Notes under the pieces: generated by a model | Told to the model about the DNA's origin: nothing | Seen by the model: only the letters and a program-made list of their open reading frames with translations | Databases searched by the model: none | Assembly (NCBI GenBank): GCA_902601705.1 | Contig: CACKNV010000005.1 | Coordinates: forward strand, 29,149-93,148 | DNA: 64,000 nt | Direction: 5' to 3' | From: an uncultured Pelagibacteraceae bacterium | GTDB taxonomy: Bacteria; Pseudomonadota; Alphaproteobacteria; Pelagibacterales; Pelagibacteraceae | Made by a program: the position numbers and the translations under genes | In this document: positions 47,427-56,653 of the stretch, one piece after another | How positions within the stretch are numbered: position 1 is the stretch's first letter | Layout of the letters: every line of letters begins with the position of its first letter

Positions 47427-48074
47427 ATGTTTAATACAATATTTCCAAAAATACATAAAGAAGGGTATAAATTTTTAGCTATATCAATATTAGCCACTTT
47501 TGTATTTTTGTTCTTCTCTAAATTCCTCGGAGTTCTTTTTATTATAATCACAATGTGGGTTTATTATTTCTTCAGGGACCCAGAGCGATATTCGATAAAT
47601 GACGATAATTATCTTGTAAGTCCAGCAGACGGTTTAATAACAGATATTTCTGAAAAATCAGGACCTGAAGAACTGAGACTAGAGAATACTTCTTATACAA
47701 AAATAAGTGTATTTATGAATGTATTCAATTGTCATGTAAATAGAATGCCTTCTTCAGGAAAGGTTGAAGAAATTTTTTATAAACCAGGAAAATTTTTAAA
47801 TGCATCCTTAGATAAGGCTAGTGAAGAAAATGAAAGAAATTATTTTAAAATTAAATTAAGCAATGGCGAAGAAATCATTATAGTTCAAATAGCAGGGCTT
47901 ATTGCTAGACGAATTGTTTGTGAAGTTGAGCAAGGTCAGGAATTAAAGCAGGGTGATCGAATAGGGATGATTAGGTTTGGAAGCAGAGTTGATTTGTATT
48001 TTAAAAATAAAAAAGTTTTAGCCAAACTTGGTCAAAACGTTGTAGCAGGAGAAAGCTTACTAGCTTCTGAATAA
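47427..48074 (+). CDS. psd: phosphatidylserine decarboxylase (short, archaeal-type)
   Basis: Makes phosphatidylethanolamine. The protein is autocatalytically cut before a serine to form its pyruvoyl cofactor; the FGS motif near residue 188-190 (GMIRFGSRVDLYF) is the cut site. N-terminal hydrophobic residues (about 11-45) anchor it to the membrane, and the VFMNVFNCHVNRMPSSGKVE core follows. The 215-aa length matches the short class used with PssA. Its stop overlaps the pssA start (TAATG). Confidence 0.95.
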   Translation: MFNTIFPKIHKEGYKFLAISILATFVFLFFSKFLGVLFIIITMWVYYFFRDPERYSINDDNYLVSPADGLITDISEKSGPEELRLENTSYTKISVFMNVFNCHVNRMPSSGKVEEIFYKPGKFLNASLDKASEENERNYFKIKLSNGEEIIIVQIAGLIARRIVCEVEQGQELKQGDRIGMIRFGSRVDLYFKNKKVLAKLGQNVVAGESLLASE

Positions 48075-48865
48075 TGGAAGAGAAAAAAAAATTTAAACTA
48101 GTTTCTTCAAAAAAGACCAGATACCTTTTACCTAATATTTTAACCTTGGCTGGTGTTTGTTTAGGTATAAGCTCAATTAAGTTTTCAATAGACGGTAATT
48201 TTAGCCTAGCCGTAACTTTGATTTTATTTGCAGCAATCCTAGATGCATTAGACGGAAGAATTGCTAGGCTAATAAAAGGTACTTCTGAATTTGGAAAAGA
48301 ACTTGACTCTCTCACCGACTTTGTAAGTTTCGGCATTGCACCTGTTTTTATCTTGTATTTTTGGGAACTAAATAATTATGGAAAATTAGGTTGGGCTATC
48401 GCTCTTATCTATTCTGTCTGCTGTGTTATTAGATTAGCAAGATTTAATTTAACAAAGATTGAAGAAACAGAAGGATGGAAAAATAATTTTTTTGAGGGGG
48501 TCCCTTCACCAGCCGGGGGTTTATTAATTTTAATGCCTTTAATTTATGAGTTAACCGATTTAAATATAGGATTAAATATTAAAAATTTTACTCCCTTTCT
48601 AACGATACTGATCGCAATTTTATTGGTAAGTAAAATTCCCACCCTAGCATTAAAAAAAATATCTATATCTCCTAAAGCGACTGTTTTTTTATTACTAGGT
48701 ATTGGTATAGTTTTTATATCTTTATTATTTTATACTCATGAAACTCTTTTAATATTTGGAATTATTTATTTCTTATCAATTCCTATTAGCATTTTAATTT
48801 TTAGTAACCGAAATAAAAAGAATCTAGAAAAAATATCTGATGAAAGTCATGAAGATATTTTATAA
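48074..48865 (+). CDS. pssA: CDP-diacylglycerol-serine O-phosphatidyltransferase
   Basis: Adds serine to CDP-diacylglycerol to form phosphatidylserine, the substrate of the adjacent Psd. The CDP-alcohol phosphotransferase motif is seen as DALDGRIARLIKGTSEFGKELDSLTDFVSFG (Asp-rich, residues about 56-90). Seven to eight hydrophobic segments follow. The length is 263 aa. The psd-pssA pair is translationally coupled, so phosphatidylethanolamine synthesis is a two-gene operon. The gene ends in a TAATG overlap with rlmE. Confidence 0.94.
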   Translation: MEEKKKFKLVSSKKTRYLLPNILTLAGVCLGISSIKFSIDGNFSLAVTLILFAAILDALDGRIARLIKGTSEFGKELDSLTDFVSFGIAPVFILYFWELNNYGKLGWAIALIYSVCCVIRLARFNLTKIEETEGWKNNFFEGVPSPAGGLLILMPLIYELTDLNIGLNIKNFTPFLTILIAILLVSKIPTLALKKISISPKATVFLLLGIGIVFISLLFYTHETLLIFGIIYFLSIPISILIFSNRNKKNLEKISDESHEDIL

Positions 48866-49491
48866 TGAAAAAATCAAAAAGAGTAAAAAAAAGCAACTAT
48901 TGGAAAGTAAAACACAATAGAGATCAGTTTTTTAAAGAGTCAAAAAAGCTTGGTTATAGATCAAGAGCATCATTTAAATTAATTGAATTAAATCAAAAGT
49001 TTAAATTTTTAAAAAAAAGCACTAATTTATTAGATATAGGTTCTTATCCAGGTGGATGGTCTCAAGTTGTAAGCAAAATAGTTACTTCTGGCAAAATTAT
49101 GTCTATTGATTTAAAAAAAATGGATCCAATCGATAAAGTAAAATTTATAAAAGCTGATTTCTTAGAGGTTAAAACTAAATACGAGATATCAGATTATTTT
49201 AAAAAAAATTTAGACGTAATTCTATCTGATATGGCTGCTGATACTACTGGTAGCAAATCATTGGACTCAATAAGAACTAATCAGCTATGCGCTGATGTAA
49301 TAAATTTTTCTAGAAATACACTTAAACCTAAGGGTGTATTGGTCGCTAAACTTTTTATGGGAGAAGACTTTGAAGAAGTAAAAAATTTGGCTAAATCTTT
49401 ATTTGAAAAAGTGAATTTTTTTAAACCCAAGTCTAGTAAAAAAGAATCTAAAGAAACTTATTTACATTGTGAATTTTTAAAGACTTTATAA
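48865..49491 (+). CDS. rlmE: 23S rRNA 2'-O-ribose methyltransferase RlmE (FtsJ)
   Basis: Methylates a 23S rRNA uridine (U2552 in E. coli) on the ribose. SAM-binding motif LLDIGSYPGGWSQVVS (residues about 53-68), catalytic candidates Lys28/Asp (SDMAADTTG) and a late Lys (LVAKLF). SYRSRASFKLIELNQKF near the start is the RNA-binding segment. 208 aa is normal. The start overlaps the pssA stop by one base; the next gene, guaB, begins 26 bases downstream with its own short leader. Confidence 0.95.
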   Translation: MKKSKRVKKSNYWKVKHNRDQFFKESKKLGYRSRASFKLIELNQKFKFLKKSTNLLDIGSYPGGWSQVVSKIVTSGKIMSIDLKKMDPIDKVKFIKADFLEVKTKYEISDYFKKNLDVILSDMAADTTGSKSLDSIRTNQLCADVINFSRNTLKPKGVLVAKLFMGEDFEEVKNLAKSLFEKVNFFKPKSSKKESKETYLHCEFLKTL

Positions 49492-49517
49492 ATTTTAATA
49501 ATTGTATATAAGTTTAT

Positions 49518-50597
49518 ATGGATACAATTAAAGAAGCTTTAACCTTTGATGACGTTTTGCTATTACCTAGGTATTCAAGTATTTTACCTTCAAAAACAAA
49601 TATTTCACTTAAATTAACAAAAAAAATTACTCTCAGGGTTCCGTTTTTTACATCTGCAATGGACACCGTAACCGAGTCAAAAATGGCAATAGCTATTGCT
49701 AAAGAGGGAGGGGTAGGAATTATTCATAGAAATTTAGATATAAAAAAACAATCTAATGAAGTCAAAAAAGTATCAGACAAAAACTTACTTGTTGGCGCTG
49801 CTATTGGAACAAATTTTGAGGACTTAGACAGAACGAGATCTCTATCAGATAATGGAGTAGATATAATCGTGATTGATACCGCTCACGGCCATAGTGAAAA
49901 AGTTTTAAAAATACTTTCAAAAATAAAAAAAATTGTAAAAAATATTCCAGTTTGTGTTGGAAATATAGCAACAGGAGATGCTGCAAAAAAATTGTATAAC
50001 TCTGGTGCAGATATTTTAAAAGTAGGTATAGGGCCAGGTTCAATTTGCACTACGAGAATGGTAGCTGGAATAGGTGTTCCACAAATATCTGCAATTTTAA
50101 ATGTAAAAAAGGCTTTAAATAAAAAAAAAATAAAAATTATTTCTGATGGAGGAATAAAATTTTCTGGGGACATTGCCAAGGCTTTGGCTGCTGGGGCCGA
50201 TGCAATCATGATGGGATCGATTTTTGCAGGCACAGATGAAAGTCCAGGAAAAAAATTTAAAAGAAATGGAAAAATTTATAAACTGTATCGTGGAATGGGC
50301 TCAATAGGAGCTATGTCTGCTGGGTCAGCTAATAGATATTTTCAAAAAAAATTTAAAGATAAATCAAAGTTCGTACCAGAGGGAGTAGAAGGCAGGGTGG
50401 AATATAAAGGAAAAGTATCAAAAATAATATATCAATTGCAAGGTGGATTGAGATCATCAATGGGATATATTGGAGCAAAAAATTTAGAGGAAATTAATAA
50501 AAAAGCAAAATTTATTAAAATTACCAAAGCTGGTTTTTATGAAAGTATGGTTCATAGTGTAGAAATGACACAAAAAACAATTAATTTTAAATTATGA
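49518..50597 (+). CDS. guaB: IMP dehydrogenase lacking the CBS (Bateman) domain
   Basis: NAD-dependent oxidation of IMP to XMP, the rate-limiting step to GMP. EALTFDDVLLLPRYSSILPS begins a normal barrel, but the sequence passes from HRNLDIKKQSNEVKKV (70-85) directly to SDKNLLVGAAIG (86-97), where other IMPDHs insert about 120 residues of two CBS domains. Catalytic Cys177 in GIGPGSICTTR and the flap region with GGLRSSMGYIGA are intact. At 359 aa it is about 130 shorter than usual. Likely active, but without the allosteric purine-nucleotide sensor. It is coupled to the next gene by an ATGA overlap. Confidence 0.94.
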   Translation: MDTIKEALTFDDVLLLPRYSSILPSKTNISLKLTKKITLRVPFFTSAMDTVTESKMAIAIAKEGGVGIIHRNLDIKKQSNEVKKVSDKNLLVGAAIGTNFEDLDRTRSLSDNGVDIIVIDTAHGHSEKVLKILSKIKKIVKNIPVCVGNIATGDAAKKLYNSGADILKVGIGPGSICTTRMVAGIGVPQISAILNVKKALNKKKIKIISDGGIKFSGDIAKALAAGADAIMMGSIFAGTDESPGKKFKRNGKIYKLYRGMGSIGAMSAGSANRYFQKKFKDKSKFVPEGVEGRVEYKGKVSKIIYQLQGGLRSSMGYIGAKNLEEINKKAKFIKITKAGFYESMVHSVEMTQKTINFKL

Positions 50598-51016
50598 TCA
50601 AAATCTTTTTTAAAATTTTTATCTTAGTATTTTTTTTACCAAGCATTGTATTAGCCAAGCCAGAATATTTTCAAGAGGCGATTAACTTATTTAATAATAA
50701 AAAATTTAAAGATGCTAAATTTAAATTTGAACAAGAAATAGTTATTAATCCAAAAAGTGAACTATCATATCTATATTTATCAAAGATTTATAATGAACTT
50801 GATAAAAAAAAATTAGAGGAAGAAAACTTAAAAACAGTAATATTGCTTAATCCAAAAAACGAAGAAGCTATTTATAATTTAGCAAAATTAAAATTGAAAG
50901 AGTCTGATTATAAAAAAAGTATAGAGCTAAATAACAAATTAAAATTAATTTGTAATAATTTGTGCGCCCAAAGCGATAAATTAAAAATTGAAATTGAAAA
51001 TTTATCAAAAAAATAA
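50594..51016 (+). CDS. exported TPR-repeat protein of unknown function
   Basis: A 140-aa protein with a signal peptide (MIKIFFKIFILVFFLPSIVLA, cut near residue 21) and about three tetratricopeptide-type helix pairs, e.g. EAINLFNNKKFKDAKFKFEQ and KLEEENLKTVILLNPKNEEA. Two nearby cysteines (CNNLC) near the C-terminus could bond. It is placed between guaB and guaA, linked to guaB by overlap and separated from guaA by no gap. Periplasmic location is inferred. The link to purines may be coincidence of packing; I do not recognise a specific family. Confidence 0.8.
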   Translation: MIKIFFKIFILVFFLPSIVLAKPEYFQEAINLFNNKKFKDAKFKFEQEIVINPKSELSYLYLSKIYNELDKKKLEEENLKTVILLNPKNEEAIYNLAKLKLKESDYKKSIELNNKLKLICNNLCAQSDKLKIEIENLSKK

Positions 51017-52576
51017 ATGCAATTTCATAATGATAAAAATAAAGTTTTAATCATTGATTTTGGATCTCAGGTAACAAAATTGATAGCGAGAAGAGTAAGA
51101 GAATTAGGAGTTTATTCAGAAATTATCACAGCTGCAGAGGTCAAAAAATTAAAAAATTTTAGCTACATAAAAGGATTTATTTTATCAGGCGGCCCATCAA
51201 CTGTTACAGAAAAAAAGTTTCAGAGTGTGCCTAAAGAAATATTTTACAAAGATGTGCCAATTTTAGGAATTTGCTATGGATTACAACTTATAGCAAAAAT
51301 TTTTGGAGGCAAAATTAAACCATCAAAAAAAAGAAGAGAATTCGGAAGAGCCTATTTGTTTAAAAAAAAATCCTCACCTTTGATTAAAAATTTTTTGAAT
51401 AAAAAAAATTCTGTCTGGATGAGCCACGAAGATGCAGTAATTAGATTACCAAAAAATTTTAAAACAATCGCTTCTACAAAAAATTCAAAATTGACTATAA
51501 TTGAAAATTCTAAAAGAAAAATTTATGGAGTACAATTTCATCCTGAAGTAACACATACAAAAAATGGCAATCAATTATTTAAAAATTTTTTATTTTCAAT
51601 TTGTAAAATAAAAAAAAATTGGAGTGCAACATCTCAGAAAAAAAGATTAATAGATGAAATTAAAAAAACGGTAAAAAAAAATAAAGTTATTTGTGCTTTA
51701 TCTGGAGGTGTGGATAGTAGCGTAGTAGCACTATTAATTAATAAAGCTATTAAAAAGAGACTTGTGTGCATTATGGTTGATACAGGTTTAATGAGAAAAG
51801 ATGAATTTAAATATACTTATGATATATTCAAGAAGAAATATAGATTAAATATAAATTTAGTAGATGCATCAAAAATTTTTCTAGGAAAATTAAAAAATAT
51901 TTCTAATCCAGAAACAAAAAGAAAAATTATAGGTAAATTATTTATTAAAGTTTTTGAGAAAGAGTCAAAAAAATATAAAGATATAAAATTTTTAGCTCAA
52001 GGCACTCTTTATCCAGATATTATAGAAAGCAAATCTTCTACTGGCAGTAAAACTTCAAAAATTAAATCACATCACAACGTAGGCGGTTTACCAAAAAAAA
52101 TGAAATTAAAATTAATCGAACCTTTGAAAGAATTTTTTAAAGATGAGGTAAGGGTTTTGGGCAAATCATTGGGTTTAATTAAAAATATTAATTTAAAACA
52201 TCCATTTCCAGGTCCTGGATTAGCTATTCGGATAATAGGTAATATTACACCTGAAAGAATAAAGATGCTTCAACAAGCAGATCAAATTTTTATAAATGAA
52301 TTAATTGAAAGAAAATTATATAATAAAATATGGCAGGCATATGCTGCGCTATTACCAATAAAAACAGTTGGTGTGATGGGAGACTCACGAACTTATGAAA
52401 ATATCTGCTTATTAAGGGCTGTTACATCTGAAGATGGTATGACAGCAGATTATTTTAGTTTTCCAAAAAATTTTATAGATAATATATCTAATAAAATTAT
52501 AAATAATGTAAAAGGTATAAATAGAGTGGTTTACGATATTACGTCTAAGCCTCCAAGCACGATAGAATTAGAATAA
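51017..52576 (+). CDS. guaA: GMP synthase (glutamine-hydrolysing)
   Basis: Aminates XMP to GMP. The N-terminal class I glutamine amidotransferase has GICYGLQ with nucleophile Cys near 87 and a His/Glu pair in [13 protein letters not shown]. The ATP-pyrophosphatase domain shows [15 protein letters not shown]. The C-terminal dimerisation domain ends with [20 protein letters not shown], split here as [11 protein letters not shown]. The length (519 aa) is normal. It sits with guaB in a de novo GMP operon and overlaps panB by TAATG. Confidence 0.97.
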   Translation: MQFHNDKNKVLIIDFGSQVTKLIARRVRELGVYSEIITAAEVKKLKNFSYIKGFILSGGPSTVTEKKFQSVPKEIFYKDVPILGICYGLQLIAKIFGGKIKPSKKRREFGRAYLFKKKSSPLIKNFLNKKNSVWMSHEDAVIRLPKNFKTIASTKNSKLTIIENSKRKIYGVQFHPEVTHTKNGNQLFKNFLFSICKIKKNWSATSQKKRLIDEIKKTVKKNKVICALSGGVDSSVVALLINKAIKKRLVCIMVDTGLMRKDEFKYTYDIFKKKYRLNINLVDASKIFLGKLKNISNPETKRKIIGKLFIKVFEKESKKYKDIKFLAQGTLYPDIIESKSSTGSKTSKIKSHHNVGGLPKKMKLKLIEPLKEFFKDEVRVLGKSLGLIKNINLKHPFPGPGLAIRIIGNITPERIKMLQQADQIFINELIERKLYNKIWQAYAALLPIKTVGVMGDSRTYENICLLRAVTSEDGMTADYFSFPKNFIDNISNKIINNVKGINRVVYDITSKPPSTIELE

Positions 52577-53364
52577 TGAATAAAAAAATAAAAAAAATTA
52601 TCCAAAAAAAAAATAAATCAAAGATAATAAGTTTAACTGCTTATTCAAAAAATATTGCTAAAATTTTAGACAAGTACGTTGATATTATTTTAGTAGGAGA
52701 CTCACTAGCTAATGTATTATACGGTCACAAGAACACTCACGAAATTAGTTTAGAAAATATAATTCAACACTCTTTAAGTGTAAAAAAAGGAATCAATAAA
52801 TCTTTATTTGTAGTCGATATGCCCAAAGGAACTTACAAAAATATGAAATCTGCCTTGAAAAATGCAAAAATAATAATGAAAAAGACTAGGTGTGATGCAG
52901 TAAAACTTGAGAGCAATAGAAGAAATTTTAAAATTATCGAAAAATTGGTAAAAAAAAAAATACCTGTGATGGGTCATATAGGGTACACGCCACAGTTTAA
53001 GAAAAAATTTAAAATAGAAGGACAAACGAGATTAGAAATAGATATGTTAATGAAAGAGGCAAAATTATTAGAAAAAGCTGGAGCTTTTTCAATAGTGTGT
53101 GAATGTTTATCACCTAAAGCAGCACAAATAATTACAAAAAAAATAAGCATACCCACGATTGGTATTGGCTCATCCTTATACTGTGATGGTCAAATTTTAG
53201 TCACGGATGATATGTTGGGGTTAAGCGGTTTTTACCCTAAATTTGTAAAAAAATACGCAAACCTCAACAGAACAATTGAAAAAGCTGTAAAAGAATATAG
53301 TAGAGATGTTAAATTGAAAAAATTTCCAACAAAAAACAATTTTTTAAATGGAACAAAATTTTGA
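52576..53364 (+). CDS. panB: 3-methyl-2-oxobutanoate hydroxymethyltransferase
   Basis: Adds a hydroxymethyl group from methylene-tetrahydrofolate to ketoisovalerate, the first step to pantothenate and coenzyme A. The motif ISLTAYSKNIAKILDKYVDIILVGDSLANVLYG near residues 17-50, VKLE, GHIGYTPQ, and GIGSSLYCDGQILVTDDMLG are the family blocks. 262 aa is normal. It is overlapped 17 bases by the YfgM-like gene. panC and the rest of the pathway are not here. Confidence 0.94.
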   Translation: MNKKIKKIIQKKNKSKIISLTAYSKNIAKILDKYVDIILVGDSLANVLYGHKNTHEISLENIIQHSLSVKKGINKSLFVVDMPKGTYKNMKSALKNAKIIMKKTRCDAVKLESNRRNFKIIEKLVKKKIPVMGHIGYTPQFKKKFKIEGQTRLEIDMLMKEAKLLEKAGAFSIVCECLSPKAAQIITKKISIPTIGIGSSLYCDGQILVTDDMLGLSGFYPKFVKKYANLNRTIEKAVKEYSRDVKLKKFPTKNNFLNGTKF

Positions 53365-53857
53365 AAACAAATTAGATATTAAAAGTAAATTAACGGATTT
53401 GTTAAATGAAAATCGTTTAAAAATATTTACTTTAATTGCAATTGCAATACTAATAATTATTTCAATCACATATTTTCATTACAACAATGTGAAAAAAAAC
53501 GAATTAATTGCAGAAAAATATATTCAAGCAGGATTGTATTTGTCGTCCAATAAAGCTGATAAAGCAAAGAAACTATACATAGATATAATTTTGGAAAAAA
53601 ACGATTTTTATTCTGTTTTAGCATTAAATACAATAATTGAGAAAAATTTGATTTCAGATAAAGATAGAATTTTAGAATTCTTTCAAAATATTGAAAAACT
53701 TTCATTGACTAAAAATAGAAGTGATCTTTTAATGTTTAAAAAATCTTTATACTTACTGAAAAATTCAGATGAGCAAGCTGGTATAAGATTACTAAAAAAA
53801 TTGGTAGATGATAATTCATCATTAAAACCTATAGCTGAAGAATTGTTAGCTAAGTAA
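53348..53857 (+). CDS. YfgM-like membrane-anchored TPR protein
   Basis: A 169-aa protein with a 23-residue cytosolic N-terminus, one transmembrane helix (about 24-44, IFTLIAIAILIIISITYF) and a periplasmic tail of TPR-like helices (residues 55-169). This layout and the position directly before a BamB-like gene match YfgM, the ancillary SecYEG-associated chaperone partner in enterobacteria. Sequence similarity to YfgM is not visible at the residue level; the call depends on architecture and gene order. The first 17 bases overlap panB. Confidence 0.68.
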   Translation: MEQNFENKLDIKSKLTDLLNENRLKIFTLIAIAILIIISITYFHYNNVKKNELIAEKYIQAGLYLSSNKADKAKKLYIDIILEKNDFYSVLALNTIIEKNLISDKDRILEFFQNIEKLSLTKNRSDLLMFKKSLYLLKNSDEQAGIRLLKKLVDDNSSLKPIAEELLAK

Positions 53858-53861
53858 ATTA

Positions 53862-55187
53862 ATGAGATTAATTAACCTCTTAACTATTTTAATTTTTTTA
53901 ATTAGTTGCTCATTTGATAATAAATCTGGAATCTGGAAGAATGAAAGTGAATTATCAAGCAGCAAAGATGACTTATTTAAAGAATTTGAAAAAATATCAT
54001 CTAATAAAGAGATATATAGCAAAATAGTTCCTTTAACCAGTAACTATAATTTTAAGATACCTAAAATTTTTAATAACTTAGATTGGGAGGATATTTTTTA
54101 CTCAGAAAATAATAATAATTCTAACTTTGCATATAACGATCTAAATAAAATTCTATTTAAAAGCAAAAAAATTACTAGGTACAAATTAAATAACTATATT
54201 TTAGCAAAAAATAATAATTTAATACTGAGTGATCAGCGAGGAAATATTATTTTATATTCTATTAAAGAAAATAAATTAATATCGAAGTTTAATTTTTATA
54301 AAAAGAAATATAAAGATATAAAAAAAAAACTTAATTTAATTATCGAAAAAAATATAATTTATGTCGGGGATAACTTAGGTTATGTGTATGCTTTAAATAT
54401 CAATAATAATAAACTTTTGTGGGCAAAGAACTATAAAGTTCCTTTTAGATCAAATTTAAAAATAAAAAAAAATAAAATTATTATCTCTAATCAAAAAAAT
54501 GAATTAATCTTCTTGGATAAAAAAAATGGAAATTTATTGAATATTATACCAACTGAAGAAACTATAATTCACAATAGCTTCATTAATAATCTTTCAATTA
54601 ACGATCAAGATGTACTATTTTTAAATTCATATGGATCTTTATATTCTATTAATATCATTAATATGAAAATTAACTGGTTTTTAAATTTAAAACAATCAAC
54701 CAATTTAAATACTACAAATATTTTTTTTGGAAATCAGATAGTAAATTATAATGATAAAATAATAGTTTCATCAAATAATAGCACATATCTAATTAATGCT
54801 TTCAATGGATCAATCATTGCTACTTATAATTTTTCCACTACTCTAAAGCCAATTATCAATGAAAATCATATTTTATTAATTACAAAAAATAATTTAATAC
54901 TTACAATAGACTTAAAAACTAACAAAATAATTTACTCATATGATGTTACGAAAAAAGTTTCAGATTTTTTGGACTCAAAGAAAAAAAAATTAAATTTTTA
55001 TGAAATGCTACTCATAAATAATAAAATTTCATTTTTTACAAGAAATTCTTATAAGATTGAATTTAAGATTAATGGAGAATTAGAAAACATTAAAAAACTT
55101 CCCGCAAAAATAAATTCATTGCCAATAGTTGTAAATAAATCAATCTTATATTTAGATAATAACAATAGATTAGCAGTTATAAATTAA
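53862..55187 (+). CDS. bamB: BamB-like outer-membrane assembly lipoprotein (PQQ-repeat propeller)
   Basis: Component of the beta-barrel assembly machinery. The signal peptide ends in a lipobox LISC (Cys about 16), so the mature protein is lipidated. The rest is a run of PQQ-like beta-propeller blades of the type GYVYALNINNNKLLWAKNY and SLYSINIINMKINWFLNL. The length (441 aa) is a little above E. coli BamB (about 390). The sequence is unusually rich in Asn and Ile, as expected in very AT-rich genes. The gene der, usually next in line, is absent; the 3' end shares TTAA with purF. Confidence 0.85.
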   Translation: MRLINLLTILIFLISCSFDNKSGIWKNESELSSSKDDLFKEFEKISSNKEIYSKIVPLTSNYNFKIPKIFNNLDWEDIFYSENNNNSNFAYNDLNKILFKSKKITRYKLNNYILAKNNNLILSDQRGNIILYSIKENKLISKFNFYKKKYKDIKKKLNLIIEKNIIYVGDNLGYVYALNINNNKLLWAKNYKVPFRSNLKIKKNKIIISNQKNELIFLDKKNGNLLNIIPTEETIIHNSFINNLSINDQDVLFLNSYGSLYSINIINMKINWFLNLKQSTNLNTTNIFFGNQIVNYNDKIIVSSNNSTYLINAFNGSIIATYNFSTTLKPIINENHILLITKNNLILTIDLKTNKIIYSYDVTKKVSDFLDSKKKKLNFYEMLLINNKISFFTRNSYKIEFKINGELENIKKLPAKINSLPIVVNKSILYLDNNNRLAVIN

Positions 55188-56653
55188 GTGCTTGATTTTC
55201 CGCTTAACAGTGACAATTGTTCAACCTTAACTCCTTGTATATTATCGTGAGCTGGAATTGGATAATCTCCGGTAAAATAATGATCGCTAAATTGCGGATA
55301 GGTGGGATTTCTAGTTTGATTGATAAGTGCTTTATAAAGTCCGTTCAAACTTAAAAATTTTAAAGAAGTTGCTTTAATGTATTCACACATTTCATTTATA
55401 TTTTTTTTGTAAGCTAATAATTCTTTTTTTGTAGGCATATCAACACCATAAAAATCTGGAAACTTTATTTCTGGGCAAGCAATTCTCACATGAACTTCCT
55501 TCGCACCACTTTCGTAAAGCATTTTAACTATCTTATGACAAGTGGTTCCCCTGACAAGAGAGTCATCTATTAATATTATAGATTTATCTTTAACAACTGT
55601 CTTAGTAGAACTTAGTTTTAGCTTTACACCTAAACTTCTAATATTTTGCGTTGGTTCAATGAATGTTCTTCCAACGTAATGGTTTCTAATTAATCCTAAT
55701 TCAAATTTTTTTTTAGACTCTTCAGCATAGCCTAAGGCCGCAGGTACACCTGAATCAGGAACGGGGATCACTAAATCAGCATTTGTATCTGTCTCTTTTG
55801 CTAATTGAATACCCAAATTTTTTCTATATTCATAAGCACACTTGTTATTTATTAAACTATCTGGCCTAGCAAAATAAATATACTCAAAAATACAAGGTCT
55901 CTGTTTTTGAACTGGAAAAGGCCGAATTGATTTAATTTTTTTATCTTCCACAATTACTATTTCTCCGTTGGACACCTCTCTAACAAAAGTCGCTCCCACT
56001 ATATCTAAAGCACAAGTTTCCGAGGCAAAGATATAAGAGTCTTTTAATCTTCCTATAATTAGCGGTCTTATTCCAAACGGATCTCTAACACCTACTAGTT
56101 TTTTATTTGTAAGTAGAACAAGAGCATATCCTCCTTGTATTTGAAAAAGAGCATCTATTAGTTTGTCAGTAAACTTCTCTCTATTTGATTTTGCAATAAG
56201 TTGAACAATTGTTTCTGTATCACTTGTAGTTCTAAAAATAGCTCCATCCTTAACCAGAGCTTCTCTGAGCAACAAAGCATTAGTCAAATTTCCATTATGC
56301 GCTATACTAAGTCCGCCCATATGCAGGTCTGCAAAAAAAGGCTGTATATTTCTTAATGAAGTTTCTCCAGTGGTGGAATATCGATTATGACCGATGGCAA
56401 AACCTCCAGGTAATTTTTTTAAAGTTTCAGGGTCTGTAAAATGGTCACCAACTAAACCCTGTCTTTTCTCGGAATGATAATTTTTTCCATCAAATGAAAC
56501 TATTCCACAACCTTCTTGTCCCCTATGTTGAAGAGCGTGCAGTCCAAGAGCAACTAATGCAGATGCATCCTTGTGGTTTGATATTCCAAAAATACCACAT
56601 TCTTCTCTTAATTTATCTAAATTAAATTTTTTCAATTTTTTCTTTTGTATCAA
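55184..56653 (-). CDS. purF: amidophosphoribosyltransferase
   Basis: First committed enzyme of purine synthesis, using glutamine and PRPP. The nucleophilic Cys follows a short propeptide-like leader (REECGIFG, Cys about 19), so maturation by removal of the N-terminal residues is expected. HRGQEGCG and the PRPP-binding loop IILIDDSLVRGTT are present. 489 aa. No ATG precedes the Cys; the frame starts with TTG at 56653, or TTG at 56635, and overlaps cvpA by 32 or 14 bases. It also shares the 3' TTAA with bamB. Confidence 0.96.
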   Translation of the reverse strand: MIQKKKLKKFNLDKLREECGIFGISNHKDASALVALGLHALQHRGQEGCGIVSFDGKNYHSEKRQGLVGDHFTDPETLKKLPGGFAIGHNRYSTTGETSLRNIQPFFADLHMGGLSIAHNGNLTNALLLREALVKDGAIFRTTSDTETIVQLIAKSNREKFTDKLIDALFQIQGGYALVLLTNKKLVGVRDPFGIRPLIIGRLKDSYIFASETCALDIVGATFVREVSNGEIVIVEDKKIKSIRPFPVQKQRPCIFEYIYFARPDSLINNKCAYEYRKNLGIQLAKETDTNADLVIPVPDSGVPAALGYAEESKKKFELGLIRNHYVGRTFIEPTQNIRSLGVKLKLSSTKTVVKDKSIILIDDSLVRGTTCHKIVKMLYESGAKEVHVRIACPEIKFPDFYGVDMPTKKELLAYKKNINEMCEYIKATSLKFLSLNGLYKALINQTRNPTYPQFSDHYFTGDYPIPAHDNIQGVKVEQLSLLSGKSST

